DNA of 58,329 bases from Rhizobium sp. Leaf371 (lineage in GTDB: Bacteria; Pseudomonadota; Alphaproteobacteria; Rhizobiales; Rhizobiaceae): positions 177,295-235,623 of the forward strand of contig NZ_LMQB01000029.1 in assembly GCF_001424045.1 (NCBI RefSeq). The letters are read 5' to 3'. Numbering within the stretch: position 1 is the first letter of the stretch; each line of letters starts with the position of its first letter. The notes beneath the pieces are model-generated. The model was not told the origin of the DNA and did not search any database. It saw only the letters and a program-made list of their open reading frames with translations. Shown here piece by piece: positions 1 to 8,369 of the stretch. A program made the position numbers and the translations under genes.

Positions 1-126
1 CACTGCCACATCCTGGAAACAGGAAACGACAGCTTTCGCTTCAAGAACAGCTCAGCTCATGAGCCCAAAACCGCAAAGGAAAAACGTAGGAAATTGACCA
101 CCACGACCAACACGAACGATACCTAA
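1..126 (+). CDS. istB: IstB-like ATP-binding protein, C-terminal fragment
   Basis: Frame 1 gives the C-terminus of the IS21-family helper ATPase IstB, beginning HCHILETGNDSFRF and ending at TAA 124-126. The CHILETGNDSFRF block is the usual end of IstB proteins, followed here by a threonine-rich tail. The start, Walker motifs and istA lie outside the window. IstB works with the IstA transposase as a AAA+ target-selection factor. A second copy of this tail is on the minus strand at 58284-58329. Confidence 0.88.
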   Translation, partial: HCHILETGNDSFRFKNSSAHEPKTAKEKRRKLTTTTNTNDT

Positions 127-179
127 GGCGGGTCACTTCTCGGTGGAAATGCCGGGTCAGCTCTCAGTGGAAATCAACA
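1..179 (+). mobile_element. IS21-family element, istB-side end (partial)
   Basis: This is the right end of an IS21-family insertion sequence, continuing out of the window on the left. It holds the last codons of istB and then the terminal region. Two direct repeats with a 24-bp period, each GGGTCA followed by GTGGAAAT, lie at 130-150 and 154-174, as is typical of IS21-family ends where the transposase binds. The element ends with CA at 178-179. The same end occurs in inverted orientation at 58231-58329, with point differences, so the two are separate copies. Confidence 0.88.
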
Positions 180-219
180 CAGGCCCTTTCCGTGATGATC
201 GAAGTTCGGGGGCGGTGCA

Positions 220-571
220 ATGTTCCGGCTGGCTGACGATCTTCGCGTCTATCTTCACCGGGACCCGACCGACTTTCGTGCAGGGATCACGGGCTGGCGA
301 TCATGGTCGAGCAGTCGATGGTCCTGAGGCCGTTCAAACGTGCCGTCTTCGTTTTTTGCAACCGCCGACGCACCCGGATGAAGCTTCTGTTCTTCGAGCG
401 GTCAGGGTTCGTGCTTGTCTTGAAAGCCTTATCGGAAGACCGGTTCGCTGGCCCCGCCGCGAGGCGCCGGTCGTGACGCTCGATACCGAACAGTTGCGCT
501 GGCTGCTTGACGGCACCGATCTCGACGCGATCGTGCGCCACCCTGTTCGGCAGTATGAGTTCGTCGGCTGA
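220..571 (+). pseudogene. tnpB: IS66-family TnpB (Orf2), frameshifted
   Basis: The ATG at 220 opens a reading that gives MFRLADDLRVYLHRDPTDFRAG, the normal start of IS66 Orf2. One frameshift follows at about 270, after which the LLFFERSGFVLVLKALSEDRF core can be read. A second shift leads to the C-terminus with WPRREAPVV, LRWLLDGTDLDAI and VRHPVRQYEFVG, ending at the TGA at 569-571. Total length fits the usual 115-120 residue TnpB, but at least two frameshifts make it non-functional. TnpB is an accessory protein of IS66 transposition with an unclear role. Confidence 0.85.
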
Positions 572-648
572 AGGCTATTGACGGAGCGGGGCGGCTCAGA
601 TTCAAAGCTACGATGATACGAGCCGGCACCCCGACGGTTGCGTAACTT

Positions 649-2130
649 ATGGCGCTTTCGGCGGTGAATGCAGCCGAGAACGCTACGCTGCGGGCTCAGA
701 GAGATGCCCTTGAGCAGCGTGTCTTCAAGCTTGAGGAAGAACCGGCGCTTGCGCAACTGCATCGTTTTGCGCCGCGCAGCGAAAAGCATATGACCGCGTC
801 TTCAATGAAGCCGAGAAGGCCGCTCTTGAGGCCGTTGCTGATGAGGCTAGGCCGACTGTGACGAGACCTATGCCACTGAGCTTCCAACACGGGATTGCCA
901 GAGGTGGCCAAGACCGAAGGACGCAAGCGCGGACGTGAACCTCTTCCGGTAAATTTGCCCCGCCAACGCGTTGAATACGACCTTGCCGACGATCAGAAGA
1001 CCTGCCCGTGCTGCCACGATACGTTGCATAGGATTGGCGAACTCTTCACCGGCAGTTGCATATCGAGGTGAAGGCCACGGTGCTGCAGAACGCCCGGGCT
1101 AAGTATGCTTGCCGCAACTGCGAGCGCACCGATATCAGCACTCCGATTATCATCGCGCCGATGCCCGCACATCCCTGCCGGGCATGCCACGGCCTCGACG
1201 CTGGCCTTTGCTCTTATTCATAAATATGTCGACGGCACACCGCTCTATCGCGTGGCGCAGGCCTTCGAGCGCGCTGGCGTCCCTGTCTGCCGTGGCGCTC
1301 TTGGCCATTGGGTGATCGGCTCCAGCGAAAAGCACCTCGTTCGCATCTGTGACGCGCTGAAGGAGCGACTGACGAGTCCTACATCTGGGCCTATCGCAGC
1401 GGCCGGGACAGCGTCGAGCCGATTGTGCTGTTCGATTACCAGCCCGGTCGTGGGCAGGTGCATCCGCAGACTTTCCTTGACGACTACCGTCGGAATTCTG
1501 ATGAGAGACGGGTATCAGGCTTGTCGCACCTTGACAGGCGCAACGCATGTAGGTTGCATGGCTCACGCCCGGCGACGCTTCGTCAACGCTTTCAAGGCGG
1601 GGAAGAAACAAAGCGGCCTGCCGGCGCAGGCGTTGAAGTTGCTCGACCAGCTCTACCGGATTGAAAGGCAGGTGTGGGACGAAAAGCAGGAGGAAGGCGA
1701 AACGCAGGCCGGCTGCATCCGGCGCTTGCGCCAGAAGCACAGCGTTCCAGTCCTTGATGCCCTGAAAAATGGCTCGACAGGATAGCCCCCAAGGTCGTGC
1801 CTGACACTAAGCTCGGCGACGCGATCTCCTATACGCTCAACCAATGGGAATGTCTGACGCGCTACACCGAAGACGGCAGGATGCCGATCGACAACAATTT
1901 GCTGGAACGGGACATCAGAGTTTTTGCAACCGGCAGAAAATCCTGACTGTTCAGCGACACCGTGGATGGAGCCAGAGCCGGCGCTTCGTCTGTAGCCCGA
2001 CGCTGACCTGCCGCGCCTGCGGCATCGCGCCCTTGGCCTACCTTCGCCACGTGCTAGCCGAATTACACGCTGCGGGCGGCAAAATCCACTGCGCCAACAC
2101 CCAGCGAAATGAACACTTACAATTAAGGCT
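649..2130 (+). pseudogene. tnpC: IS66-family transposase TnpC, multiply broken
   Basis: The DDE transposase gene of the IS66 remnant. From ATG 649 the N-terminal coiled coil is readable (LRAQRDALEQRVFKLEEE, HRFAPRSEKH). Then the frame is lost and pieces recur in other frames: a zinc-finger-like CPCCHDT around 1005, KYVDGTPLYRVAQAFERAGVP at 1225-1285, GCMAHARRRF near 1555, YTEDGRMPIDNN near 1865-1895 and the CRACGI tail near 2010. The segment with the first catalytic Asp (HGDET region, expected near 1370) is deleted. It is clearly dead. Confidence 0.85.
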
Positions 2131-2228
2131 TTAGGTACGCCTGAAGTTCACCTCGTCCCCAGTGAGAGCGTGGTTGCCGTTGGTGGTACACCGAATGTAG
2201 CAGAGGGGGCGGACCGCAGAGAAGTCTC

Positions 2229-2366
2229 TCAGACCAGCTCAGCAAGCCCGCCGGAACTAAATCCTTTAAGCCCGGCCGTATCGCTCTGGCGCACCTTGTT
2301 TGCCCAGTCCGGATTGCTGATCATCGCGCGCTTAACGGCGATAAAGTCGAACTCATTGCGAGCCAT
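2229..2366 (-). pseudogene. NADH:flavin oxidoreductase (OYE-like), C-terminal fragment
   Basis: The minus strand reads FDFIAVKRAMISNPDWANKVR, then LKGFSSGGLAELV and a stop (written here in two pieces: DFIAVKRAM, then NPDWANKVR). This matches the end of old-yellow-enzyme-type flavin oxidoreductases, where a VAVGRAL-DPDW-NKVR segment closes the barrel. Only about 45 residues remain and the upstream side joins the MFS remnant at about 2360, so this is a deletion scar and not a gene. Family assignment rests on the short C-terminal motif alone. Confidence 0.55.
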
Positions 2367-2640
2367 AGAACGGCTTCCCCAGCAGACGTGAGAGCCCCGC
2401 AGTAGTTGCAGTCATGATCGAAAAGGCCATCGCAATGCCGGCGGCCCCCGAGAGCGGCTGGATCGTGTTCATGATCGCGCTGCCATGCGGTAAAAGATGC
2501 TTGTTGAGAGCACCGAGCGAGGCTGCGTATGTCGGTGTCCAAAGAAATGCCCGCCCAAAGATGATGAACATGTAGGTGGCAAGGAAAAGCCAGATAAGCG
2601 TGCCGGGTTCGAGCGTTGAGAGGAACAAGAGGCCAACAGC
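2353..2640 (-). pseudogene. DHA2-type MFS transporter, internal/C-terminal fragment
   Basis: The minus strand encodes about 95 residues with hydrophobic helices and a TPTYAASLGALNKHL-PHGSAIMNTIQ segment followed by SGAAGIAMAFSIM. This is the conserved region before helix 13 in EmrB/QacA-type drug:proton antiporters. There is no N-terminal part: upstream, in the same frame and after a stop, it abuts the IS3 orfA remnant at about 2645. Downstream it runs straight into the OYE-like remnant. It is a relic of a larger deletion. Confidence 0.7.
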
Positions 2641-2644
2641 CCTT

Positions 2645-2799
2645 CAAACCCCCGTATCGGAACGCCACCGTTAGTATGTAACTTTCGCAAATCCTGTAGA
2701 CCGGATCGCCTCCGCTATCGAATTTCCCTGCGCATTCAGCACGTCAACCGAACGAAGCTTCATGACAATCTTTTCTGCCTTGTGTCGCTTCGCTGGCAT
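2645..2799 (-). pseudogene. IS3-family OrfA, N-terminal remnant
   Basis: Reading the minus strand from the ATG at 2799-2797 gives MPAKRHKAEKIVMKLRSVDV, then AEAIRSTGFAKVTY followed by a stop where a tyrosine is expected, and RWR. This is the helix-turn-helix N-terminus of an IS3-family OrfA (typical form MPKKRHKPEEIVAKLRQVDVL...VTYYRWR). It is cut after about 45 codons where it joins the MFS remnant in the same frame. An internal stop and the truncation make it a fossil. Confidence 0.75.
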
Positions 2800-2925
2800 T
2801 TCAATGTCCTTCTGAGGCTCATAAGACATACCTCATGAAGGATCACTTTGCATGGGCAGAGCAATGTTCTTGCCCGGTCGTTCCCGATCGGAAAGCATTT
2901 AGGTTCGGGCGTCTTGTGAGTGAGC

Positions 2926-2946
2926 GTGATAATATCAGGTTATACC
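2926..2946. promoter_or_regulatory. Regulon box 1 (GTGATAA-N7-TTATACC)
   Basis: A copy of the recurring dyad GGTATAA-N7-TTATACC with a perfect right half and a left half of GTGATAA. It lies 125 bp upstream of the YCII-domain gene at 3072. The spacing (T-N11-A across the core) is the same as in the other boxes of this window. It is the outermost copy on the left and marks the border between the IS graveyard and the metabolic island. Confidence 0.6.
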
Positions 2947-3071
2947 CGGAACCCGGTGATCGTTGCAGCTTGTCGATGTGACGGATACTTTGACCACGGG
3001 ATAGTCGGCCGCGTTCGAGCCTATGTGTGCATGATAATCCTCATCTTATCATGGTCAGCAAGGAGGCACAG

Positions 3072-3371
3072 ATGGCCTATGCGATAACGTTTACAGATGA
3101 CATGGGCGTTCTGGAACGAAAGAAAGAAATCAGGCAGACGCATATCGACTACGTCATGCAGAACGCGCACCGCATCATCGCAAGCGGAGGCTTTTTTCCT
3201 GATGAAGACGATTTTCCCAACGGTGGCCTGATCTTGCTGGATACTGACGTTCGTCAGGAAGCCATCGATTACATTGAAAACGACCCCTTCTTTCGCGAGG
3301 CCATTTTCACAAAATATACGATCCGCCGCTGGAAGAAGTTCGTCTTCGACCATAAGCACGTGCCAGCCTAA
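3072..3371 (+). CDS. YCII-domain (YciI-like) protein
   Basis: A 99-residue protein of the YCII family, a small ferredoxin-like fold often found as stand-alone domains in catabolic clusters, with no single established reaction. Visible family features are a His in THIDY near residue 24 and the ENDPFF block (Asp71-Pro-Phe) near the end. The start at 3072 is chosen because AAGGAGG sits about 6 bases upstream; an in-frame ATG at 3027 has no such site. It is transcribed alone, with regulon box 1 upstream and a hairpin downstream. Related proteins include muconolactone-isomerase-like and dehalogenase-like folds, so a role in an acid-sugar route is only suggested by context. Confidence 0.8.
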   Translation: MAYAITFTDDMGVLERKKEIRQTHIDYVMQNAHRIIASGGFFPDEDDFPNGGLILLDTDVRQEAIDYIENDPFFREAIFTKYTIRRWKKFVFDHKHVPA

Positions 3372-3388
3372 CAAGCTCGGCGAGCCAG

Positions 3389-3423
3389 CCACAGCATCTT
3401 GATTTCAACTCAAGAAGCTGTGG
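3389..3423. terminator. Hairpin after yciI-like gene
   Basis: A 14-bp stem with one mismatch (CCACAGCATCTTGA paired with TCAAGAAGCTGTGG) and a 7-base loop. It begins 17 bases after the stop of the YCII gene. No T-run follows on either strand, so termination is likely but not certain. Confidence 0.5.
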
Positions 3424-3551
3424 CGAGCTCCATTGCATATATGGCGGTTAGCAATACAAAAGCCAGCCAGCAGGCTCTTGTCTAAGCGAAGAGCCTTGAA
3501 AGGCCGACAGAGCAACGGCGTTCCTCCGTTTAATACGCCGGTCACCAGTCG

Positions 3552-4307
3552 TCAGTGGAACGTTCTGCCGCCGTCCACAGCGAGCGTTGCGCCTGTCACG
3601 TAAGATGACTCCGACGACGTTAGGAACAGCATGGCGCGCGCGATCTCCAGGGGGTCCGCGATCCTTTTCAAGGCATAGTTCCCGACATTGGCACGGAATC
3701 CATCGGCCATGGGCGTATCGACCATGCCCGGGCACACGCAGTTGACGCGAATGTTCGGAGCGAGATCCGCAGCCAGCGCCTTCGTGAGAGCGATGATGCC
3801 GCCTTTCGAAGCAGCATAGGCCGCAAGTCCTGGGACATTTGGCAGAAGTCCTGCTCCTGAGGCAACATTGACGATCGTTGCGCTATCGTTGCGCGTCAGC
3901 CACGGGAGGCAGTTCTGAACAACTAGAAAGCTCCCGGTGAGATTAACCTCGATGACCTGACGCCAAGTCTGGGACGACAACTCGGCGGTTGGGCCGGTCA
4001 TCATGATGCCGGCCGCATTGATCACTCCGTCGATCCCGCCAGTGATCTCTGCTGCATCAGCAATCGCTTCCGCAAGTTCATTCTCGCTGGTGATGTCGAC
4101 GCCGGTGAGAACGGCGTGACGACCTTCATGTGCCGCTTTCAGAGCATCGGCGTTTCGATCAAGGAGAATGACACTCGCGCCTTCCTCCATGAACAAGGTC
4201 GCCGTCCTCAGCCCGATTCCCGAAGCCGCTCCCGTGATGACGATCTTCCGACCGACAAGACGAAGGTTATGCGAAGGTTTCACGTCGTTCTCTGGCATGA
4301 TCGTCAT
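3552..4307 (-). CDS. SDR-family oxidoreductase (NAD-type)
   Basis: A 251-residue classical short-chain dehydrogenase, which interconverts a hydroxyl and a carbonyl on an unknown substrate. Visible: the cofactor loop GAASGIG at 26-32, an acidic Asp50 at the end of beta-2 favouring NAD over NADP, the NAAG motif at 97-100, Asn122, catalytic Ser150, Tyr164 and Lys168, and a C-terminal GATLAVDGG. Start taken at ATG 4307; ATG 4298 is equally possible and neither has a strong ribosome site. It is transcribed away from the ABC transporter operon and could share regulon box 2. Polyol or sugar dehydrogenation is the likely role from context. Confidence 0.85.
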   Translation of the reverse strand: MTIMPENDVKPSHNLRLVGRKIVITGAASGIGLRTATLFMEEGASVILLDRNADALKAAHEGRHAVLTGVDITSENELAEAIADAAEITGGIDGVINAAGIMMTGPTAELSSQTWRQVIEVNLTGSFLVVQNCLPWLTRNDSATIVNVASGAGLLPNVPGLAAYAASKGGIIALTKALAADLAPNIRVNCVCPGMVDTPMADGFRANVGNYALKRIADPLEIARAMLFLTSSESSYVTGATLAVDGGRTFH

Positions 4308-4959
4308 TCCGTTGGCTGGAGAGTTTGCGCATGTCGCTACGCAAAGCCGTATGATTGGACAGGAGACACTGCGGGGAACGGTGCCATCGCTTGTGAGAGG
4401 CTTAGGTCGTTTGCACCCTGCTAGACATCCATTGGAGCAGATGGGCATTCAAGAAGCGAGCCGAAATCCAAAGTCACGCCAGTGTTTATATAAGCGGAGA
4501 TTTTAACCTTCGCGCAATCGGCGGCTATGTTGGCGGAGCCGTCTTGACAAGAGAAGGACGACATTGCGCTTCGTCGCCAGACAGTTCGGGACGTGCTTGG
4601 GTGTCCTGACCAGATTGTGCCTGCACCCGGTCGCGTCATCGTGCTGACCGGCCCTCAACGCCATGCCGGTATTCCGAAGACGCGCCCATCCCGAGCGGGG
4701 TATAATTTTTAGTTATACCTTGTCTCCTTTAGTATAGTTCTATTATGTTCTTGATAAACATAAATAATTCAGAATTTTTCAAAGATTGCGAACGTCTTCT
4801 TACGTTGTCTTGCCGATTTCGATCCGTTGACAAAAACGTGCTCACTACGAATACCCTTGGCCTGTGAGCGGCGGATGCTCGCACGACTCTTCGTGGTCGC
4901 AAGACCCGTCGCAGGAGCGGATAGGCAGGTTGGCGCAAGCGCCGTCGGTGGAGGAATTG
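4308..4959. other. Divergent intergenic region with box 2
   Basis: This 650-bp stretch separates the two divergent SDR genes. It contains the perfect regulon box at 4699-4719 and an AT-rich tract at about 4705-4800. A possible sigma-70 promoter follows, TTGACA at 4827-4832 with a 17-base spacer and a weak AATACC at 4850. I recognise no gene between 4440 and 4690, where short open frames have no family features. Confidence 0.5.
4699..4719. promoter_or_regulatory. Regulon box 2, perfect palindrome
   Basis: GGTATAA-TTTTTAG-TTATACC: both 7-base arms are exact complements, making this the archetype of the series. It lies 240 bp upstream of the SDR-ABC operon starting at 4960 and 391 bp from the divergent SDR start. 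The T-N11-A spacing agrees with LysR-type operator geometry. Confidence 0.72.
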
Positions 4960-5715
4960 ATGAAGAGATTTGAAGGTCGCGCGGTGATGGTGACCGGTGC
5001 GGGAAGCGGTATCGGTGCTGCCTGCGTTCGCCGCCTGCATTCCGAGGGTGCGGATGTGGTTGCCATTGATGTCACAGAGCACGCGGTTGACAAGATCGTC
5101 TCTGAGTTTGACGGTAGCCCGCGTGTCAAAGGCGCCGTGCTCGACGTCTGCGACCAGCGGGCAGCTTTAGCGCTGGCTGAGGAAACCCGCACTCGGCTCG
5201 GCCGGCTGAACGGTCTTGTTAACTGTGCAGGCATTACCGGCGTGGCCAATATTCTCGATGTTGAGCCTGAAAAGCTCGAGCGTGTTCTGGCGGTCAATTT
5301 CGGAGGCACGGTGAATATGTGCCAGGCCTTCGTCCGGGCCGTTCAGCACGACAAGACACCCCGCGCCATCGTCAATATCTCTTCCGGCGCCGGCGTCATG
5401 GGGGTTGCGAACCGGCTTCCTTATGTTGCTTCGAAATTCGCGGTTTCGGGCATCACCAAATCCATGTCGCCCGAACTCGGCCCGCTCGGTATCCGTGTCA
5501 ATGCCGTGGCCCCCGGCATGACCAATACACCGCTGGTCGAATACATGCTGAAGGATCCGGCCGCCGTAGCGCGCATCAACGCGGCGCATCCAATCGGACG
5601 CATGGGCGAACCGGAGGAGATCGCGGCCGTTATCGTCTTCCTTCTGACCGACGACGCGAGCTTTATGACGGGCGCTGTCGTCTCGGTCGATGGCGGCCAG
5701 ACGGCCTGCCTTTAA
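4960..5715 (+). CDS. SDR-family oxidoreductase
   Basis: A 251-residue classical short-chain dehydrogenase at the head of a sugar ABC transporter operon. Visible: GAGSGIG at 13-19, Asp37 (NAD preference), NCAG at 88-91, Asn113, catalytic Ser142, Tyr155 and Lys159, and C-terminal GAVVSVDGG. The start at ATG 4960 is preceded by GGAGG about 7 bases away, whereas upstream in-frame starts lack this. The next gene begins 143 bp downstream. A lactonase lies further along the same strand, so a likely role is oxidation of an imported sugar to its lactone; the substrate is not evident from sequence. Confidence 0.87.
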   Translation: MKRFEGRAVMVTGAGSGIGAACVRRLHSEGADVVAIDVTEHAVDKIVSEFDGSPRVKGAVLDVCDQRAALALAEETRTRLGRLNGLVNCAGITGVANILDVEPEKLERVLAVNFGGTVNMCQAFVRAVQHDKTPRAIVNISSGAGVMGVANRLPYVASKFAVSGITKSMSPELGPLGIRVNAVAPGMTNTPLVEYMLKDPAAVARINAAHPIGRMGEPEEIAAVIVFLLTDDASFMTGAVVSVDGGQTACL

Positions 5716-5858
5716 GCGCGCTGGCCTCGGTGTTAAGCGGGCGGCTCGAGGAAATCGCCCGCATCCTTCGGTGAATGGCCGGAGGTGCGAACAGTGGCAA
5801 TCCGGATCGAATGAACCGGGGTCCGCACTTTGCAGAGTATCTTCGGGAGGAGGATAGG

Positions 5859-8369
5859 GTGAGAGACGATCCATCAGGCGCGCGACAGGATAAGGCCGCC
5901 TTCATTTCTGTCCGTGACCTTTCACGGAGCTTCGGCGCCAGCACGGTTGTGCGCGACGTTACGCTCGACATCCGCGCCGGAGAAATCCTGGTGCTTCTCG
6001 GGCCGAACGGCGCGGGGAAATCGACCCTTCTCAACATGATCGGCGGTACCTTACAGCCGAGCGCGGGTACCATGGCGCTCGATGGCCAGGCGGTCGATTT
6101 CGACAGCTACATCGCAGGATCAGCGCGCTCGCGGGGCATCCAGAGGGTATTTCAGGAGCTTTCGACCTTTCCGAACCTCACGGTCGGTGAGAATCTGGCT
6201 CTTACATCTCGGCAAAAGGCAGGATCGTCGCGCCGCGAGATGATGCGCCGCGCACGGGAGCGCTTGCAGGTCTTCCCCGGCAATTGCATCGACGTTTGTG
6301 CGGAGGTTTCGCAGCTTTCGGTGGCCGAGCGGCAGATGGTCGAGATCGCGCGGGCCATGACGGAACCCGGCACGCACCTCGTCATTCTCGACGAGCCGAC
6401 GTCGGCATTGTCGTTGCAGGAAGCCGATCAGCTCGCCGATCTGGTCAGCCGGAAAGCCGCCGAGGGCGTTGCGATCATCTACGTGACGCACAAACTGGAA
6501 GAGGCGCTGCGGCTTGCCGACCGCGTTGTCGTCCTTCGCGATGGCAGGCTGCATTTCGACGGCGATGGGCGCACCCTGACACACGATCGGCTTCTGACAT
6601 TGCTGGGAGCGACGGCAGAGCCGACGATGCCCGCCTCGGCGCAGGTGACGGACGCCGCGCAGCGCGAGCTCCTGACAGTCCGCGGCCTGTCGGCGCCACG
6701 ATTGCACGACGTCGGCATTCATGTCTGCGAGGGTGAGATCGTCGGCATTGCCGGGCTCGAAGGGGCAGGGCAGCGGGAGTTGCTCCAGGCGGTCTTCGAC
6801 GCGCGGCGCAGCACGATCGGGGCCATCGTCTCGCAGAGCGACATGGCTTATGTCAGCGGCGATCGCAAGCGCGAGGGTCTGTTGCCGCTCTGGACCGTCG
6901 AGGACAACGTGGCGATCTCGGCGGCGCCTAGGTTCTCGCGGTTCGGTTTCGTCAATTTTGCCGCACTCAAGGCGACCGCGGGGGACTGGCTGGCTGAACT
7001 CGGTCTCTCGCACCGCGCCAATTCCCCAATCGTCAGCCTCAGCGGCGGCAACCAGCAGCGGGCTTTGCTCGGCCGGGCTCTGGCCAGCGAGGCACAGCTT
7101 CTGCTTCTGGACGATCCGACTCGCGGCGTCGATGCCAGCGCCAAGGCCTCGATCTATTCCATCCTCGACAAGGTAAAGGAGAAGGGCCGCAGCGCAATCC
7201 TGTATTCGACCGAGGTGGCCGAGTTTCAGAAATGCGACCGGGTCTACGTTATGGCGCGCGGTCATGTCGTTGCCGAATTCTCCGGTGCCGAGGCAACCGA
7301 GGAGCGGATCGTGCAGGCGTCCTTCATGCAGCCCTCTTCGCTGCAGGGGAGAGGGCAGGTTTCGAACGGCACATCGCCGCCGAAGACCGTCAAGGTCGAA
7401 CCTGCCGCCGCTGCATCCGCACAGCCCCTCTCCGGACAGGCGTCATTCGGCCATCTCCTGTCGTGGCGATCCCTGCCGGCGGCCCTCCTGATGGTGGCTA
7501 TGTTTGCCTTGGCCTTCTGGCTGCAGCCGAACGCGCTTAGCACCTTCGGGCTTGAACTGCTGCTGCAGGCCTCGATGCCGCTGGCTTTTGCCGTCCTGGC
7601 ACAGATGCTGTTCCTTCTCGGCGGCGATATCGATCTCGGGCTCGGCTTTGCCATTGGCCTCGCCAATGTGCTTGCCGCCACCTATCTCGTCGATGCCCCG
7701 GCGATTGCGATGATCGCAATGCTGGGCATCGTCATGGGTTATGTCCTGCTGGCTTTCATTGTCGAGATCCTTGGGGTCTCCTCGGTTGTGGCGACGCTCG
7801 GTGCTTCTTTCGTCTGGCTGGGGCTGGGACTCATGGTTCGGGAGACGCCGGGAGGACAATCGCCCGAGTGGCTTGCCGCTCTGACCCGTTTCAAGCTCTG
7901 GCCACTCCCGCTGGCCTGTTACGTGCTCCTCGCACTCGCCCTGCTGGGCCTGTGGATCTGTCAGGGATGGGGTTACAGCATCCGCCTGCGCGCCCTCGGC
8001 CATAACCGGCGGACCTACGTGTCGCTCGGCTTTTCGGCCTTGGCGGGTCGGATCACGCTCTATGCGCTGGCGGGAGTGTTCGCCGTTCTGTCGGGTCTCG
8101 TTCTGACCGCTGCCACAGGAGCCGGTAATGCCCACGTCGCCTCGAACTTCACCCTGGCCACCATTGCCGCGGTGGTCGTCGGTGGCGCGAGTTTTGCTGG
8201 CGGGCTCGTGTCCCCGATTGGCGCGGTGATGGCCGTGGTCGGGATTTCCCTGATCACCACCAATCTTGGCTTCCTCGGAATCAGCTCGGAATATTCGACC
8301 GCGATCGGCGGGCTTGCGCTGATCACGGCGCTGAGCTTCCGCTCCCTCTCCAGGTCCACCGCGTCATGA
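5859..8369 (+). CDS. Fused ribose-type ABC transporter ATPase-permease
   Basis: An 836-residue fusion of an RbsA/MglA-type double ATPase and an RbsC-type permease. The first nucleotide-binding domain has Walker A GPNGAGKST at 48-56, signature LSVAERQ near 151 and Walker B VILDEPTSA near 174. The second has a degenerate P-loop (GLEGAGQREL), signature LSGGNQQ near 394 and LLLLDDPTRG near 415. A linker of about 60 residues leads to a permease domain from about 534 with about eight membrane helices. A GTG start at 5859 is chosen because GGGAGGAGGATAGG lies just upstream; ATG 5775 is an alternative. ATPase and permease are usually separate proteins in this family. The stop overlaps the next permease by 4 bp. 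Confidence 0.9.
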   Translation: MRDDPSGARQDKAAFISVRDLSRSFGASTVVRDVTLDIRAGEILVLLGPNGAGKSTLLNMIGGTLQPSAGTMALDGQAVDFDSYIAGSARSRGIQRVFQELSTFPNLTVGENLALTSRQKAGSSRREMMRRARERLQVFPGNCIDVCAEVSQLSVAERQMVEIARAMTEPGTHLVILDEPTSALSLQEADQLADLVSRKAAEGVAIIYVTHKLEEALRLADRVVVLRDGRLHFDGDGRTLTHDRLLTLLGATAEPTMPASAQVTDAAQRELLTVRGLSAPRLHDVGIHVCEGEIVGIAGLEGAGQRELLQAVFDARRSTIGAIVSQSDMAYVSGDRKREGLLPLWTVEDNVAISAAPRFSRFGFVNFAALKATAGDWLAELGLSHRANSPIVSLSGGNQQRALLGRALASEAQLLLLDDPTRGVDASAKASIYSILDKVKEKGRSAILYSTEVAEFQKCDRVYVMARGHVVAEFSGAEATEERIVQASFMQPSSLQGRGQVSNGTSPPKTVKVEPAAAASAQPLSGQASFGHLLSWRSLPAALLMVAMFALAFWLQPNALSTFGLELLLQASMPLAFAVLAQMLFLLGGDIDLGLGFAIGLANVLAATYLVDAPAIAMIAMLGIVMGYVLLAFIVEILGVSSVVATLGASFVWLGLGLMVRETPGGQSPEWLAALTRFKLWPLPLACYVLLALALLGLWICQGWGYSIRLRALGHNRRTYVSLGFSALAGRITLYALAGVFAVLSGLVLTAATGAGNAHVASNFTLATIAAVVVGGASFAGGLVSPIGAVMAVVGISLITTNLGFLGISSEYSTAIGGLALITALSFRSLSRSTAS

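Larger units (their letters stand above)
180..2130 (+). mobile_element. Degenerate IS66-family element
   Basis: This holds remnants of the second and third genes (tnpB, tnpC) of an IS66-family element in their usual order. The left part, including tnpA, is missing because the IS21 element ends at 179, apparently inserted near the end of tnpA. Both remaining genes carry frameshifts and tnpC has lost an internal segment, so the element cannot move by itself. I could not identify an intact terminal inverted repeat. The right limit is set only from where tnpC similarity stops. Confidence 0.8.

Noticed and set aside
130-174. The two GGGTCA repeats as a CRISPR-like or iteron array
   Set aside because: There are only two copies with a 24-bp period at an IS21 end, the known arrangement for transposase-binding repeats.
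180-2800. An active transposable element at the left edge
   Set aside because: All genes of the IS66 and IS3 remnants carry frameshifts, stops or deletions.
4421-4639. A possible small gene in the SDR intergenic region
   Set aside because: No conserved motif, no ribosome site, and the opposite strand is equally open.
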